From JACVRW01 sp038323835 (lineage in GTDB: Bacteria; Actinomycetota; Thermoleophilia; Solirubrobacterales; Thermoleophilaceae): a stretch of DNA of 64,000 bases. This document shows positions 1 to 10,684 of this stretch, in pieces (the first letter of the stretch is position 1; every line of letters starts with the position of its first letter). A program made the position numbers and the translations under genes. The notes under the pieces were generated by a model that worked only from the letters and a program-made list of their open reading frames with translations, had not been told where the DNA came from and did no database searches. The stretch is taken from contig JBBQHI010000016.1 in the NCBI GenBank assembly GCA_038323835.1, forward strand, positions 9,590-73,589. The letters are read 5' to 3'.

Positions 1-2701
<2,701 letters not shown>

Positions 2702-2705
<4 letters not shown>

Positions 2706-3803
2706 CCGCCGGCGCCGATGGCCTCCGCGGCCAGCTTGCGCTGCTCGCGGACTATCTTTGACCCCGCTTCACTGGAAGAACGCGTCCACGCCCTGGAGGG
2801 CCAGATGCAGGAGGGTGGCTTCTGGGACGACCAGGAGCGCGCGGCCAGGGTCTCGGCCGAGCACGCCGCGGCGGCCCGCAGGCTGGAGTCGTTCCGCTCG
2901 CTGGAGCGGGACATCGGCGACCTGGACACGCTGGAGGAGCTGGCGGAGGAGGACGAGTCGATCGCCGGCGAGCTGGAGGAACAGCTCGCCTCGGTGCGGT
3001 CGCGGCTGGCCGAGCTCGAGGAGGCGCGCCTGTTCGCCGGCGAGTACGACGGCGGCGACGCCGTGGTCACCGTCAACGCCGGCGCCGGGGGCACGGACTC
3101 CCAGGACTGGGCCGAGATGCTGCTCCGTACCGAGATGCGCTGGGCCGAGCGCCGCGGGATGAAGCCCGAGCTGGTGGAGGTCTCGCCGGGGGAGGAGGCG
3201 GGCATCAAGTCGGCCACCTTCATCGCCCGAGGCGAGAACGCCTACGGGCTCTTCTCGGCCGAGAAGGGCGTGCACCGGCTGGTGCGGATCTCGCCCTTCG
3301 ACGCGCAGTCGCGCCGCCACACGGCGTTCGCCGGCCTGGAGGTGGCGCCGCTGGTGGAGGACGACGTGGCCGTGGAGATCGAGCCCGACGACATCCAGAT
3401 CGACACCTACCGCGCGTCCGGGGCCGGCGGCCAGCACGTGAACAAGACCGACTCCGCCGTGCGCATCACCCATCGCCCGAGCGGAATCGTGGTCCAGTGC
3501 CAGAACGAGCGCTCACAGTCGGCCAACAAGAACACCGCGATGACCATGCTGCGAGCGAAGCTGGTCGAGCTGGAGGAGCGAAAGCGCCAGGAGGCGATCG
3601 CCAAGGAGCGCGGCGAGGCCCAGGACGTGGGCTGGGGCTCCCAGATCCGCTCCTACGTGCTGCAGCCGTACACGATGGTCAAGGACCACCGCACGAACGT
3701 GGAGGTGGGCAACGTGCAGGGCGTGCTGGACGGCGACCTTGACGAGTTCGTGAGGGCGGAGCTGAATAGGCGGGCGGGAGTGGCGGCGGGCTCCTCGTCC
3801 TAG
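2702..3803 (+). CDS. prfB: Peptide chain release factor 2, made by programmed +1 frameshift
   Basis: RF2 terminates translation at UGA and UAA. From GTG 2702 the zero frame reads 19 codons (ending ALLADYL) to an in-frame TGA at 2759-2761. A slip at CTT-TGA-C moves into the +1 frame (DPASLEERV...) and runs to 3803. The product is then 366 aa, the usual RF2 length (365 in E. coli). The RF2-specific SPF tripeptide (VRISPFDAQ) and the catalytic GGQ (3426-3434, about residue 242) are present. The ATG at 2718 lies in the downstream frame, but its first residues do not resemble RF2, whereas the zero-frame leader does. The recoding allows autoregulation by RF2 level. I see no strong Shine-Dalgarno stimulator just before the slip site. 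Confidence 0.93.
2756..2762 (+). promoter_or_regulatory. Programmed +1 frameshift site CTTTGAC
   Basis: TAT-CTT-TGA-C matches the classical prfB slippery site. Slow decoding of UGA when RF2 is scarce lets peptidyl-tRNA-Leu slip from CUU to UUU. The preceding bases (GCGGAC) are only a weak anti-SD match. Confidence 0.88.
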
Positions 3804-3990
3804 GGCCGGCCCCTTCGTAAGCGCCCCGCTGTGGGCAGGCGACGGTAGGAACAAAAGGTCCCCTATACGCACTAAATGTGCCGAGCGTCCAGGTGGCCGG
3901 GCGGTTTGAGCGGGCGGTCGCAGCGTGCCCGCGTCCTTCATGCTCCTCGAGACGCGGATCCGCCCGTGACGAGACGAAAGGCGTAACACG
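3804..3990 (+). other. Intergenic region after prfB
   Basis: There is no gene here. A TATACG box at about 3864-3869 and a purine-rich GAAAGG about 11 nt before GTG 3991 suggest a leadered transcript for the downstream enoyl-CoA hydratase. I see no convincing terminator. Confidence 0.3.
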
Positions 3991-4787
3991 GTGAATGACA
4001 CGACCGACCCGAAGTTCTTACCCTGGAGCGCCGAGGGCACGTGTTGCTCATGGGGCTAAATCGGCCCTCCAAGCGCAACGCGTTCAACGTCGAGCTGCTG
4101 ATGGCGCTCGGCCGGGCCTACGAGCAGCTCGAGCAGGACGACGAGCTGCGCTGCGGAGTCCTGTTCGCGCACGGCGAGCACTTCACCGGGGGGCTCGACC
4201 TGGCGGAGGTCGGACCCGCTCTCGCGGAAGGCACCCTCCAGGTCCCGGAGGACGGCCGCGACCCCTGGCGCAACGACGGCAAGCCATGGACGACACCCGT
4301 GGTGGCGGCGGCTCAGGGCTGGTGCATGACCCTCGGCATCGAGCTCCTACTCGCCGCCGACGTGCGGGTCGCCGCGTCCGACACACGCTTCGCGCAGCTC
4401 GAAATCCAGCGTGGCATCTATCCGTTCGGCGGCGCGACCATCCGCCTGCCGAGAGAGGCCGGATGGGGCAACGCGATGCGCTGGCTCCTGACCGGCGACG
4501 AGTACGACGCCGCCGAGGCACACAGGATCGGTCTCGTTCAGGAGCTCACCGAGCCCGGCAAGCACCTGGACCGGGCGGTGGAGCTCGCGGAGAGCATCGC
4601 CACGCGCTCCGCGCCGCTCGGCGTTCGCGCGACCCTCGCCTCGGCCCAGCGCGCGCTTCGGGAAGGAGATCAGGCGGCAGCGTCCCGCCTGAACGAGGAC
4701 ATGGTGGCGCTGCTGCGAACCGAGGACGGGGCGGAGGGAATGATGTCCTTCGTGGAGCGCCGTCCGGCCCGGTTCACCGGCCGCTGA
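3991..4787 (+). CDS. Enoyl-CoA hydratase/isomerase family protein, apparent 5' frameshift
   Basis: Crotonase-fold protein that would hydrate an enoyl-CoA or act on a related acyl-CoA. The uninterrupted frame starts at GTG 4041 (VLLMGLNRPSKRNAFN), but crotonases carry about 10-15 residues before this. The missing N-terminus is readable in a different frame from GTG 3991 (VNDTTDPKF), which follows a GAAAGG ribosome site. Restoring one C near 4017 joins it as KFLTLERRGHVLL. I therefore infer a 1-nt deletion (real or sequencing error). The oxyanion-hole segments (HFTGGLDLAEV; AAQGWCMTLGIELLLAADVRVA) look intact. If the lesion is real, translation may start at GTG 4041. Substrate unknown. Confidence 0.78.
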
Positions 4788-6348
4788 GGATCGCTCCCAG
4801 CGGTCGCGTATTCACCACCCGCTCCGCCGTAGCCCAGCCCCGCCGCGCCGTCCTCACGGAGAGCTCCATGTTCTCCAGCCCGCGTACCGAGTGCGAGTCC
4901 GTGGAGCACACGATCTCCACTCCGGCCCGCAGGGCGTCGCGGACGTGCTCGCCGCGCAGGTCGAGGCGGTCGGGCAGGCCGTTCACCTCCAGCGCCACGC
5001 CCTCCTCGAGCGCGAGCTCGAACACGCGCCCCAGATCGAGAGCGTTCTCCGGCCGGCGGTTGATGATCCGGCCTTTGGGATGGCTCAGACAGCGCACATA
5101 CGGATTGCGCAGCGCCGCCTCCACTCGCTTCGTCATCTCCCGCCGGGGCATCCGCTGCCCGCCGTGCACGCTGGCCTGCACCCAGTCGAGCTTCGCGAGC
5201 ACGTCGTCGGGCAGGTCGAGCCGACCGTCGGGGAGGATGTCGCACTCGATCCCGCGCAGGATGCGGAACGGCGCCAGCTCCTCGTTCGCGGCCTCTATCT
5301 CATCGGCCTGGCGCCGCACGTCGTCGGCAGTCAGCCCGCGGACGGCCCCGACCGCGGGGGTGTGGTCGCAGATCGCGATGTATTCGTAGCCTCGCGCCCG
5401 CGCGCCGAGGCCCATCGCCAGCGCACTTGCCCTGCCGTCGGACCAGGTGGTGTGGGAGTGCAGGTCGCCGCGCATGTCGCTCAGCTCAACAAGAGGCGGC
5501 GGCTTCCCCCGGAACGGCTCTTCGCGCAACTCCGGGGGACACCAGGGGAAGCCGAGCGCCCGGTACAGGGCGGTCTCGTCGGGCGCGTCGGGCAGCGGCT
5601 CGAGCGCCGCGACATAGGCCGCCGATCCCGTCGCGCGCACGAGCGCGGTCCCGAACCGGTCGGGCTCGGGCACCACGAGAGCGAGCGGCACACCCTCGAA
5701 CGTGACTCCCACCGAACGGCGCCTGCCCTGCTCGACCACCGCGACGATCTGGGGGAGGGCGGCGAAGCCGGCCAGGACGGGACCCGGATCGCGCGCCGCG
5801 CGCACCACGGTCAACGCCTCGCAGGAATCGCGCCACCTGCGCACGTCGCCGGCCACCTCGCCGGCGAGGGCCGCCGCCACGCCGCCGACAAGCTCCCGGG
5901 CGCGGTTGATGGTCAGCCCCTTCCGCGGCCGGGGCTTGCCCTCGCGGGCCAGCGCCTCCAGAAGCCGGGCCTCCGTCTTCGGCCCGATCCCGGGCACGTT
6001 CCGGAGCCGGCCGGCGGCCGCCGCCGCCCGAAACTCGTCAGCGGAATCGACGTCGAGTGCATGCGCGAGGTCCACCGAGCGCTTCGCACCCAGACCGAGG
6101 TAGCGGCCCAGGCCGATGAGGTCCGGGGAGAGCTCGCGCTCGAGCTCGGCCAGCTCCGCGATCCCACCGGTGTCCACGAGCTCGCGCAGCCGCGACTCGA
6201 TCCCGGGCCCGATGCCGCGCAGCTCGCGCACACGCCCCGTCCGCACGAGCTCGGCCACCGGCGTGGCCGAGCCCCGGATCGTCTCCGCCGCCCGACGGTA
6301 CGCGCGGGCCGTGTACGGGTTGGCGTCCCCAAGCTCGCGAGCCGCGCG
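4774..6348 (-). CDS. PolX-like protein: HhH domains, degenerate polymerase, PHP domain; 5' truncated
   Basis: Resembles bacterial DNA polymerase X fused to a PHP phosphoesterase. Order: N-terminal 8-kDa-like region (from GDANPYTARAYRRAAETI), two helix-hairpin-helix motifs (RELRGIGPGIESRL; RNVPGIGPKTEARL), a nucleotidyltransferase-like region, then PHP. The PHP metal ligands are present (HSHTTWSDGR, CDHT, RGIECDI, ASVHGG, SHPKG, STDSH). The polymerase core looks dead: the usual DxD after the RR segment reads SCEALTVV, and the third Asp region reads PLALVV. Only the PHP activity (3'-5' exonuclease or AP endonuclease in relatives) would remain. The frame enters unrelated sequence upstream of about 6348 without a recognisable start, so the 5' end is lost at the junction with the next gene. 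Confidence 0.8.
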   Translation of the reverse strand, partial: RAARELGDANPYTARAYRRAAETIRGSATPVAELVRTGRVRELRGIGPGIESRLRELVDTGGIAELAELERELSPDLIGLGRYLGLGAKRSVDLAHALDVDSADEFRAAAAAGRLRNVPGIGPKTEARLLEALAREGKPRPRKGLTINRARELVGGVAAALAGEVAGDVRRWRDSCEALTVVRAARDPGPVLAGFAALPQIVAVVEQGRRRSVGVTFEGVPLALVVPEPDRFGTALVRATGSAAYVAALEPLPDAPDETALYRALGFPWCPPELREEPFRGKPPPLVELSDMRGDLHSHTTWSDGRASALAMGLGARARGYEYIAICDHTPAVGAVRGLTADDVRRQADEIEAANEELAPFRILRGIECDILPDGRLDLPDDVLAKLDWVQASVHGGQRMPRREMTKRVEAALRNPYVRCLSHPKGRIINRRPENALDLGRVFELALEEGVALEVNGLPDRLDLRGEHVRDALRAGVEIVCSTDSHSVRGLENMELSVRTARRGWATAERVVNTRPLGAILSGR

Positions 6349-7158
6349 CTGCAGCAGGCCCGGAGGCTCGGCGCCGAGATCCTCGTGACGCGGTCGATCG
6401 AACGGATAGACGCCGCCACACGGCAGGTGCACCTGGACGGCGGCGACGTGCTGCGGGCGCGAACGATCATCCTGGCCTGCGGGGTCACCTGGCGCCACCT
6501 GTCGATGGAGGGGTTCGACCGGCTGGCCGGCAAGGGCATCTCTTACGGCGCCGCGCGCAGCGAGGCGCCGAACACTCACGGGCTGAACGTGCACATAGTC
6601 GGCGCGGGCAACTCGGCCGGGCAGGCCGCCCTGTTCTTCTCCACGCATGCCCGGAGCGTGACCATCCTCTGCCGTGGCCAGAGCCTGGAGAAGAGCATGT
6701 CGCGGTACCTGATCGACCAGCTAGCGACGCGACCGAACATCCGCATGCTGTTCGGGGCCACGGTGGCGGCTGTGCACGGCGATGTCTCGCTCGAGGCGAT
6801 CGAGATCCATTCCGCGGGGGAGGAGACGACCCGGCTCGACTCGGGTGGGCTGTTCATCTTCATCGGCGCGGACGCGGAGACGACATGGCTTCCGGCGGAG
6901 ATCGCGCTCGATCAGCAGGGCTACGTGCTCACCGGCTCCGACATGCGGGCCGCCGGGCGCTGGACGCTCGACCGCGACCCGTACCTGCTGGAGACGAGCG
7001 TTCCCGGCATATTCGCGTGCGGCGACGTGAGGTTCGGCCCGGTGAAGCGCGTGGCCGCTGCCGTGGGGGAGGGCAGCATGGCGATCGCGTTCGTACATCA
7101 GTACCTCAGGGATGCCGGCGCGGCACCACGCCCTGCCATCGCGCCGGCCGTCGATTAG
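6331..7158 (+). CDS. Thioredoxin-reductase-like FAD/NAD(P) oxidoreductase, C-terminal part only
   Basis: Two-dinucleotide-binding flavoprotein fragment. Visible are the end of the FAD domain, the NAD(P) Rossmann motif (HIVGAGNSAGQAALFF) and the closing FAD motif (GIFACGDVRFGPVKRVAAAVGEG). The redox CxxC of true thioredoxin reductase (SYCATC) is replaced by SYGAAR, as in the family often fused to cyclic-nucleotide-binding or receiver domains, so it is unlikely to reduce thioredoxin. The first recognisable residues are KLASRALQQARRLGAEILV. The N-terminal FAD-binding GxGxxG and any sensor domain are missing. Upstream the sequence switches abruptly to the PolX gene on the other strand. It is probably a non-functional or misassembled remnant. 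Confidence 0.8.
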   Translation, partial: KLASRALQQARRLGAEILVTRSIERIDAATRQVHLDGGDVLRARTIILACGVTWRHLSMEGFDRLAGKGISYGAARSEAPNTHGLNVHIVGAGNSAGQAALFFSTHARSVTILCRGQSLEKSMSRYLIDQLATRPNIRMLFGATVAAVHGDVSLEAIEIHSAGEETTRLDSGGLFIFIGADAETTWLPAEIALDQQGYVLTGSDMRAAGRWTLDRDPYLLETSVPGIFACGDVRFGPVKRVAAAVGEGSMAIAFVHQYLRDAGAAPRPAIAPAVD

Positions 7159-7490
7159 CCCTTCGCGGGAAGCGAGCGCGCGTAGGCCACGCCACGCTTC
7201 ACCCACGGCTCGACCTGGCGCTTGGTCCGCACGCCCTCGGGGTCCACTCGCAGCCATCCCCTCATCGCCCGGCCGCGCATCTCGAACGGCCGGGCGTGGG
7301 GCCTGGCCACCAAAGCCTCGGTGCCCTCGGGGTCGACGCGCACCATCAGACCGCCCTCACCGCTGGCCGCCACCGCCATGTTGCCGCCGATGAGGAACGC
7401 GAGGCCCCCGAACATCCGCTGCTCCGTCACTCCGGACTCGGTGGCGATCAGCTCGCGAATGCGGCTGGCGAGATCCTCGTCGTAGGGCAT
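7155..7490 (-). CDS. TfoX/Sxy N-terminal domain protein
   Basis: A 111-aa protein with the TfoX-N pattern (ESGVTEQRMFGGLAFLIGGN ... GLMVRVDPE). Full-length TfoX/Sxy activates competence genes in gamma-proteobacteria. Stand-alone TfoX-N proteins are widespread and of unknown function. There is no C-terminal TfoX-C domain. Its stop overlaps that of the convergent oxidoreductase fragment by 4 nt. A GATGCT box 5 nt upstream of the ATG fits a leaderless transcript. Confidence 0.85.
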   Translation of the reverse strand: MPYDEDLASRIRELIATESGVTEQRMFGGLAFLIGGNMAVAASGEGGLMVRVDPEGTEALVARPHARPFEMRGRAMRGWLRVDPEGVRTKRQVEPWVKRGVAYARSLPAKG

Positions 7491-7568
7491 GGGACAGCAT
7501 CCTCGGCATTGTCACGGCCCCGTGTCAAACCGGTACGTTGCTCCATCAGGGTGAGCGATCGGAGCGTC

Positions 7569-7934
7569 ATGGGGGGGGAGCTTCAGCCCTGCGGCAACGA
7601 TCCCGTCACCGGCTTCTACCGGGACGGGTGCTGTCGAAGCGGGGCGGAGGACCGCGGCAGCCACACCATCTGCGCCGTGGTGACCTCCGAGTTCCTCGAG
7701 CACCAGCGCCGCATCGGGAACGACCTGACCACGCCGCGGCCCGAGTTCGACTTCCCCGGGCTCGTGCCCGGCGACCGCTGGTGCGTGACCGCGGCGAACT
7801 GGCTGCGCGCCCACGAGGACGGCGCGGCCGCCTATGTGGTTCTGGCCTCCACCCACGAGCGAGCGCTCGAGATCGTGCCCCTCACCGCGCTGGAGGAGCA
7901 CGCCGTCGACGTCCCGGAGGGACCGGAAGCCTGA
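7569..7934 (+). CDS. DUF2237 family protein
   Basis: A 121-aa protein with the conserved DUF2237 layout: PCGNDPVTGFYRDGCC at the N-terminus, TICAVVTSEFLEHQ, and PGDRWCVTAANWL. The family has conserved cysteines and no established function. ATG 7569 follows GGAG at 4 nt spacing; an in-frame GTG at 7551 is an alternative start. It precedes the globin gene by 18 nt and may be co-transcribed with it. Confidence 0.85.
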   Translation: MGGELQPCGNDPVTGFYRDGCCRSGAEDRGSHTICAVVTSEFLEHQRRIGNDLTTPRPEFDFPGLVPGDRWCVTAANWLRAHEDGAAAYVVLASTHERALEIVPLTALEEHAVDVPEGPEA

Positions 7935-7952
7935 GCTGCCACATTTCGTGTC

Positions 7953-8411
7953 ATGCGTCCGACGCTGTTCGAGTTCGCCGGCGGTGAGCCCGCTTTTCTC
8001 GCGCTGGCCACCGCGCACCACGCGCGGTGTCTTGCCGATCCGGAGCTGAACCACCCGTTCTCACATCCCGGCCAGCACCCGCAGCACGTGGAGCGGCTGG
8101 CCTCCTACTGGGCCGAGGTGATGGGCGGGCCGCCGACGTTCTCGGAGTCCTACGGAGACCAGTCCCGTGTTCTCCACATGCACGCGGGAAACGGGGACAT
8201 GGGCGATCTCGGCGAGCGCTTCCTGGACTGCTTTGATCGCGCCGCTGATGACGCCGGCCTGCCCGCGGACCCCGCCTTCCGCGCCGCCCTCCATGCCTAC
8301 ATGCGCTGGGCCGTGGACGACGTGCTGTCCTACTCGGACGAGGAAGCCGTGGTGGCGCCCGGCGCCGCGATGCCTCACTGGGGCTGGGACGGGCTGCAGA
8401 CCCAGCCCTAA
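7953..8411 (+). CDS. Group II truncated haemoglobin-like protein
   Basis: A 152-aa protein with a truncated-globin pattern: an N-terminal helix with HHARCLADPELNHPFSHPG, HVERLASYWAEVMGGP, and an RVLHMHAGNGDM segment where the proximal His is expected. Group II globins bind O2 or NO and may protect against reactive nitrogen species. The C-terminus is rich in Trp/Gly (MPHWGWDGLQ). The stop overlaps that of the convergent MMPL gene by 4 nt. Relatives are also annotated as GlbO or oxidoreductases; the function here is inferred. Confidence 0.8.
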   Translation: MRPTLFEFAGGEPAFLALATAHHARCLADPELNHPFSHPGQHPQHVERLASYWAEVMGGPPTFSESYGDQSRVLHMHAGNGDMGDLGERFLDCFDRAADDAGLPADPAFRAALHAYMRWAVDDVLSYSDEEAVVAPGAAMPHWGWDGLQTQP

Positions 8412-9373
8412 GCCCGGCCCTCCGTACCCACGGCGCCGCCGTCCACGTCCAGCCGGGGCAGCTTGCGCTCCAGCCAGTCCGGAATCCACCAGTTGAGGGG
8501 GCCGAGAAGCTGCATCACGGCGGGCACCAGCACCATCCGCACCACGGTGGCGTCGAGCAAGATGGCCGAGGCCAGCCCGATTCCGAACAGCTTCAGGAAT
8601 ACGTCCGGCGCCGCCAGGAAGGCGAGGAAGACGACCACCATGATCGCTGCCGCCGCGGTGATCACCCGGGCGGTCTTCGCCAGGCCGTCGGCCACCGCCC
8701 GCCGGGTGTCGCCGTCCTTCAGGTACTCCTCGCGGATCCGCGATATCAGGAACACCTCGTAGTCCATCGAGAGGCCGAACAGGATCGCGAACATCATCAC
8801 CGGCATGAACGGCGCGATCGGCACCTCGTGGTCGATTCCCACCAGCCCGCCGAGCGTTCCGCCCTTCGACACCACGGTCATCACGCCGTAGGCGGCGCTC
8901 ACCGAAAGCAGGTTCATGAATCCCGCCTTGAGCGAGATCAGCGGTGAGTGGAAGGCCACGAGCAGCAGCAGGAACGAGAGGCCGACCACTCCGATGATGA
9001 ACACCGGCATGCGTCCCTTGATGTAGTCGCTCTGGTCCTCCAGCGCCGCGGTGACTCCTCCCAGATCGGCGGTGATGCCGGTGTTGCGGAGCGAGTCGGG
9101 CAGGACGTCGTCACGCAGGCGGTTCACCAGATCCTGGGTCTTCTCGTCCTGGGGCGAGCCCGTCGGGATCACCGTGAGAATTGCCGCATCGCCGCTCGAG
9201 CTGAATCGCGGCTTCGCGACGAACGCCACTCCGGACTCGCGGCGCAAGCGCTCCGCGAGGGCGACCATGTCCGGCTGCGCGGACGGGCCGGGCAGCTCGG
9301 CGGCGATCACGAGCGGGCCGTTCGTGCCCGGTCCGAAGCCCTCCGTGTTCAGGTCGTAGGCCTGGCGGGTCAT
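8408..9373 (-). CDS. MMPL/RND-type transporter, C-terminal half
   Basis: This 321-aa frame holds most of the second periplasmic loop (from TRQAYDLNTEGFGPG) and TM8-12, with the typical MMPL segment FGLSMDYEVFLISRIREEY. With the preceding gene it makes a normal MMPL transporter (about 715 aa; lipid or drug export). Its ATG lies inside the TGA of the upstream frame (ATGA). Restoring one base near 9370 would fuse the two as NDPTT...TRQAYDL. It is therefore either a coupled two-polypeptide transporter or a frameshift. Confidence 0.85.
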   Translation of the reverse strand: MTRQAYDLNTEGFGPGTNGPLVIAAELPGPSAQPDMVALAERLRRESGVAFVAKPRFSSSGDAAILTVIPTGSPQDEKTQDLVNRLRDDVLPDSLRNTGITADLGGVTAALEDQSDYIKGRMPVFIIGVVGLSFLLLLVAFHSPLISLKAGFMNLLSVSAAYGVMTVVSKGGTLGGLVGIDHEVPIAPFMPVMMFAILFGLSMDYEVFLISRIREEYLKDGDTRRAVADGLAKTARVITAAAAIMVVVFLAFLAAPDVFLKLFGIGLASAILLDATVVRMVLVPAVMQLLGPLNWWIPDWLERKLPRLDVDGGAVGTEGRA

Positions 9374-10554
9374 GGTGTCGTCGGGTCGTTGCTGGCGTCG
9401 GGGAAGCCGAGCCGCATGCCGACCGCGGGCGCCGCCAGCACGAGCAGCAGCGCCGTGGCGGCGATCGCGGCGGTCCAGGGCCGGCGCTGGACGGCGTGGC
9501 TCCAGCGCGCGGCGGGTGACTCCCCGTTCGGCTTCACGTCGAGACGGCGGCCGAGGAACGGGATGCGCAGGCGGTCCACCCTCGGGCCGAGGAGCGAGAG
9601 CAGCGCGGGCAGCAGCGTCACCGCGGCCAGCGCCACCACGAGCACGGCGATGGAGGCCGAGATGGCGACGCCGTACATGTAGGGAAGGCCGGTGAGGGCG
9701 AGCCCGAGCACGGCGATCACCACCGTGGCGCCGGCGATGATCACGCTTCGCCCGGCGGTGGTCACGGCCTCCACCACGGCGTCGTGGCGGTCCTTGCCGT
9801 CGTGCATCGCGGAGCGGAAGCGGGTGAGCACGAGCAGGGAGTAGTCGATGCCCACACCGATCCCGATCAGGCCGGAGACCGCAGTGGTCCAGTCGGGCAC
9901 GTCGACGATGTTGGCGAGCAGGGCGATCAGCCCAACGGACGAGATGCCGAGGCCGATGAGGGCGATCACGAGGGGGAGGCCGGCCGCCACCACCGAGCCG
10001 AAGGCGATCAGCAACACGATCGCGGCGCCCAGGAAGCCGATGCCCTCCGGGCTGGACGCATCCTGTGCGGCGTAGATCGGGTCTCCGCCGAGCTTGATCT
10101 GGAGGCCGCCGCCGCTGTTCCCCTCCGCGGCGTCGATCAGCTTCTTGCCCTCGTCCTTCTTGACCTCCCAGCCGGGCACCGTCAGCGGCAGCGTGGTGGA
10201 GCCGATCGATCCGTCCTTGGAGACCCGGATCGGCGCGTGCCTGGCGATGTGCCTGACCTGCTCCGCCTGGGCGAAGAAGGCGTTGAGGCGCTTCTGGGCG
10301 CCGGGACTGCGGGCGCCGGCGGGGTCCTTCCAGACGACGTAGATCTCCTGTCCCGAGTACCCGCCGAAGCGCTGCTCGGTGAGGTCACTCGCCGCCTTCG
10401 ATTCGGATCCTGGCGTGTCGTAGTCGGCCTGGAACTCCCCGGCCAGAGCGGAGCCCACGCCGATGATCACCACGGCGGCGGCGATCCAGGCGAGCACCAT
10501 GCGGCCGCGGCGGCGGAAGGCGATGTCGGCTAGGCGAGTTAGACGACGAGTCAT
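9370..10554 (-). CDS. MMPL/RND-type transporter, N-terminal half
   Basis: A 394-aa protein with TM1 (MVLAWIAAAVVIIGVGSAL), a periplasmic domain with the YSGQEIYVVW stretch, TM2-6 including GIGVGIDYSLLVLTRFR, and TM7 near the C-terminus. It ends at NDPTTP, inside what should be the second periplasmic loop. MMPL proteins export lipids or hydrophobic compounds using the proton gradient. It is divergent from the zinc-type dehydrogenase gene, and their 130-nt spacer carries two palindromes. Confidence 0.88.
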   Translation of the reverse strand: MTRRLTRLADIAFRRRGRMVLAWIAAAVVIIGVGSALAGEFQADYDTPGSESKAASDLTEQRFGGYSGQEIYVVWKDPAGARSPGAQKRLNAFFAQAEQVRHIARHAPIRVSKDGSIGSTTLPLTVPGWEVKKDEGKKLIDAAEGNSGGGLQIKLGGDPIYAAQDASSPEGIGFLGAAIVLLIAFGSVVAAGLPLVIALIGLGISSVGLIALLANIVDVPDWTTAVSGLIGIGVGIDYSLLVLTRFRSAMHDGKDRHDAVVEAVTTAGRSVIIAGATVVIAVLGLALTGLPYMYGVAISASIAVLVVALAAVTLLPALLSLLGPRVDRLRIPFLGRRLDVKPNGESPAARWSHAVQRRPWTAAIAATALLLVLAAPAVGMRLGFPDASNDPTTP

Positions 10555-10640
10555 CGGTAAGGCACCCCTTCGGTTGGCATCTGCGTCGTATTTATCAAGC
10601 AGGTGGGCTGGACCAGTACGGCCTCCCGGTGAATGGGGGT

Positions 10641-10676
10641 GCGGTTATCCGAACCGCTCGGGACTCGAATAGAGTC
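10641..10676 (+). promoter_or_regulatory. Two inverted repeats and a TAGAGT -10 box in a divergent promoter region
   Basis: GCGGTT-ATCCG-AACCGC (10641-10657) and GACTC-GAATA-GAGTC (10662-10676) lie just before ATG 10685. The second overlaps a TAGAGT -10 candidate (10670-10675). They could be operators for the dehydrogenase and/or MMPL genes. Confidence 0.45.
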
Positions 10677-10684
10677 GCGCCCGC

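Noticed and set aside
2718..3803. prfB starting at ATG 2718
   Set aside because: Its first residues do not match RF2, while the zero frame from GTG 2702 plus the CTTTGAC slip gives the right N-terminus and length.
6885..7568. Protein running from 6885 into the DUF2237 gene
   Set aside because: The upstream part is a shadow of the reductase fragment and intergenic sequence; the family match starts at 7569.
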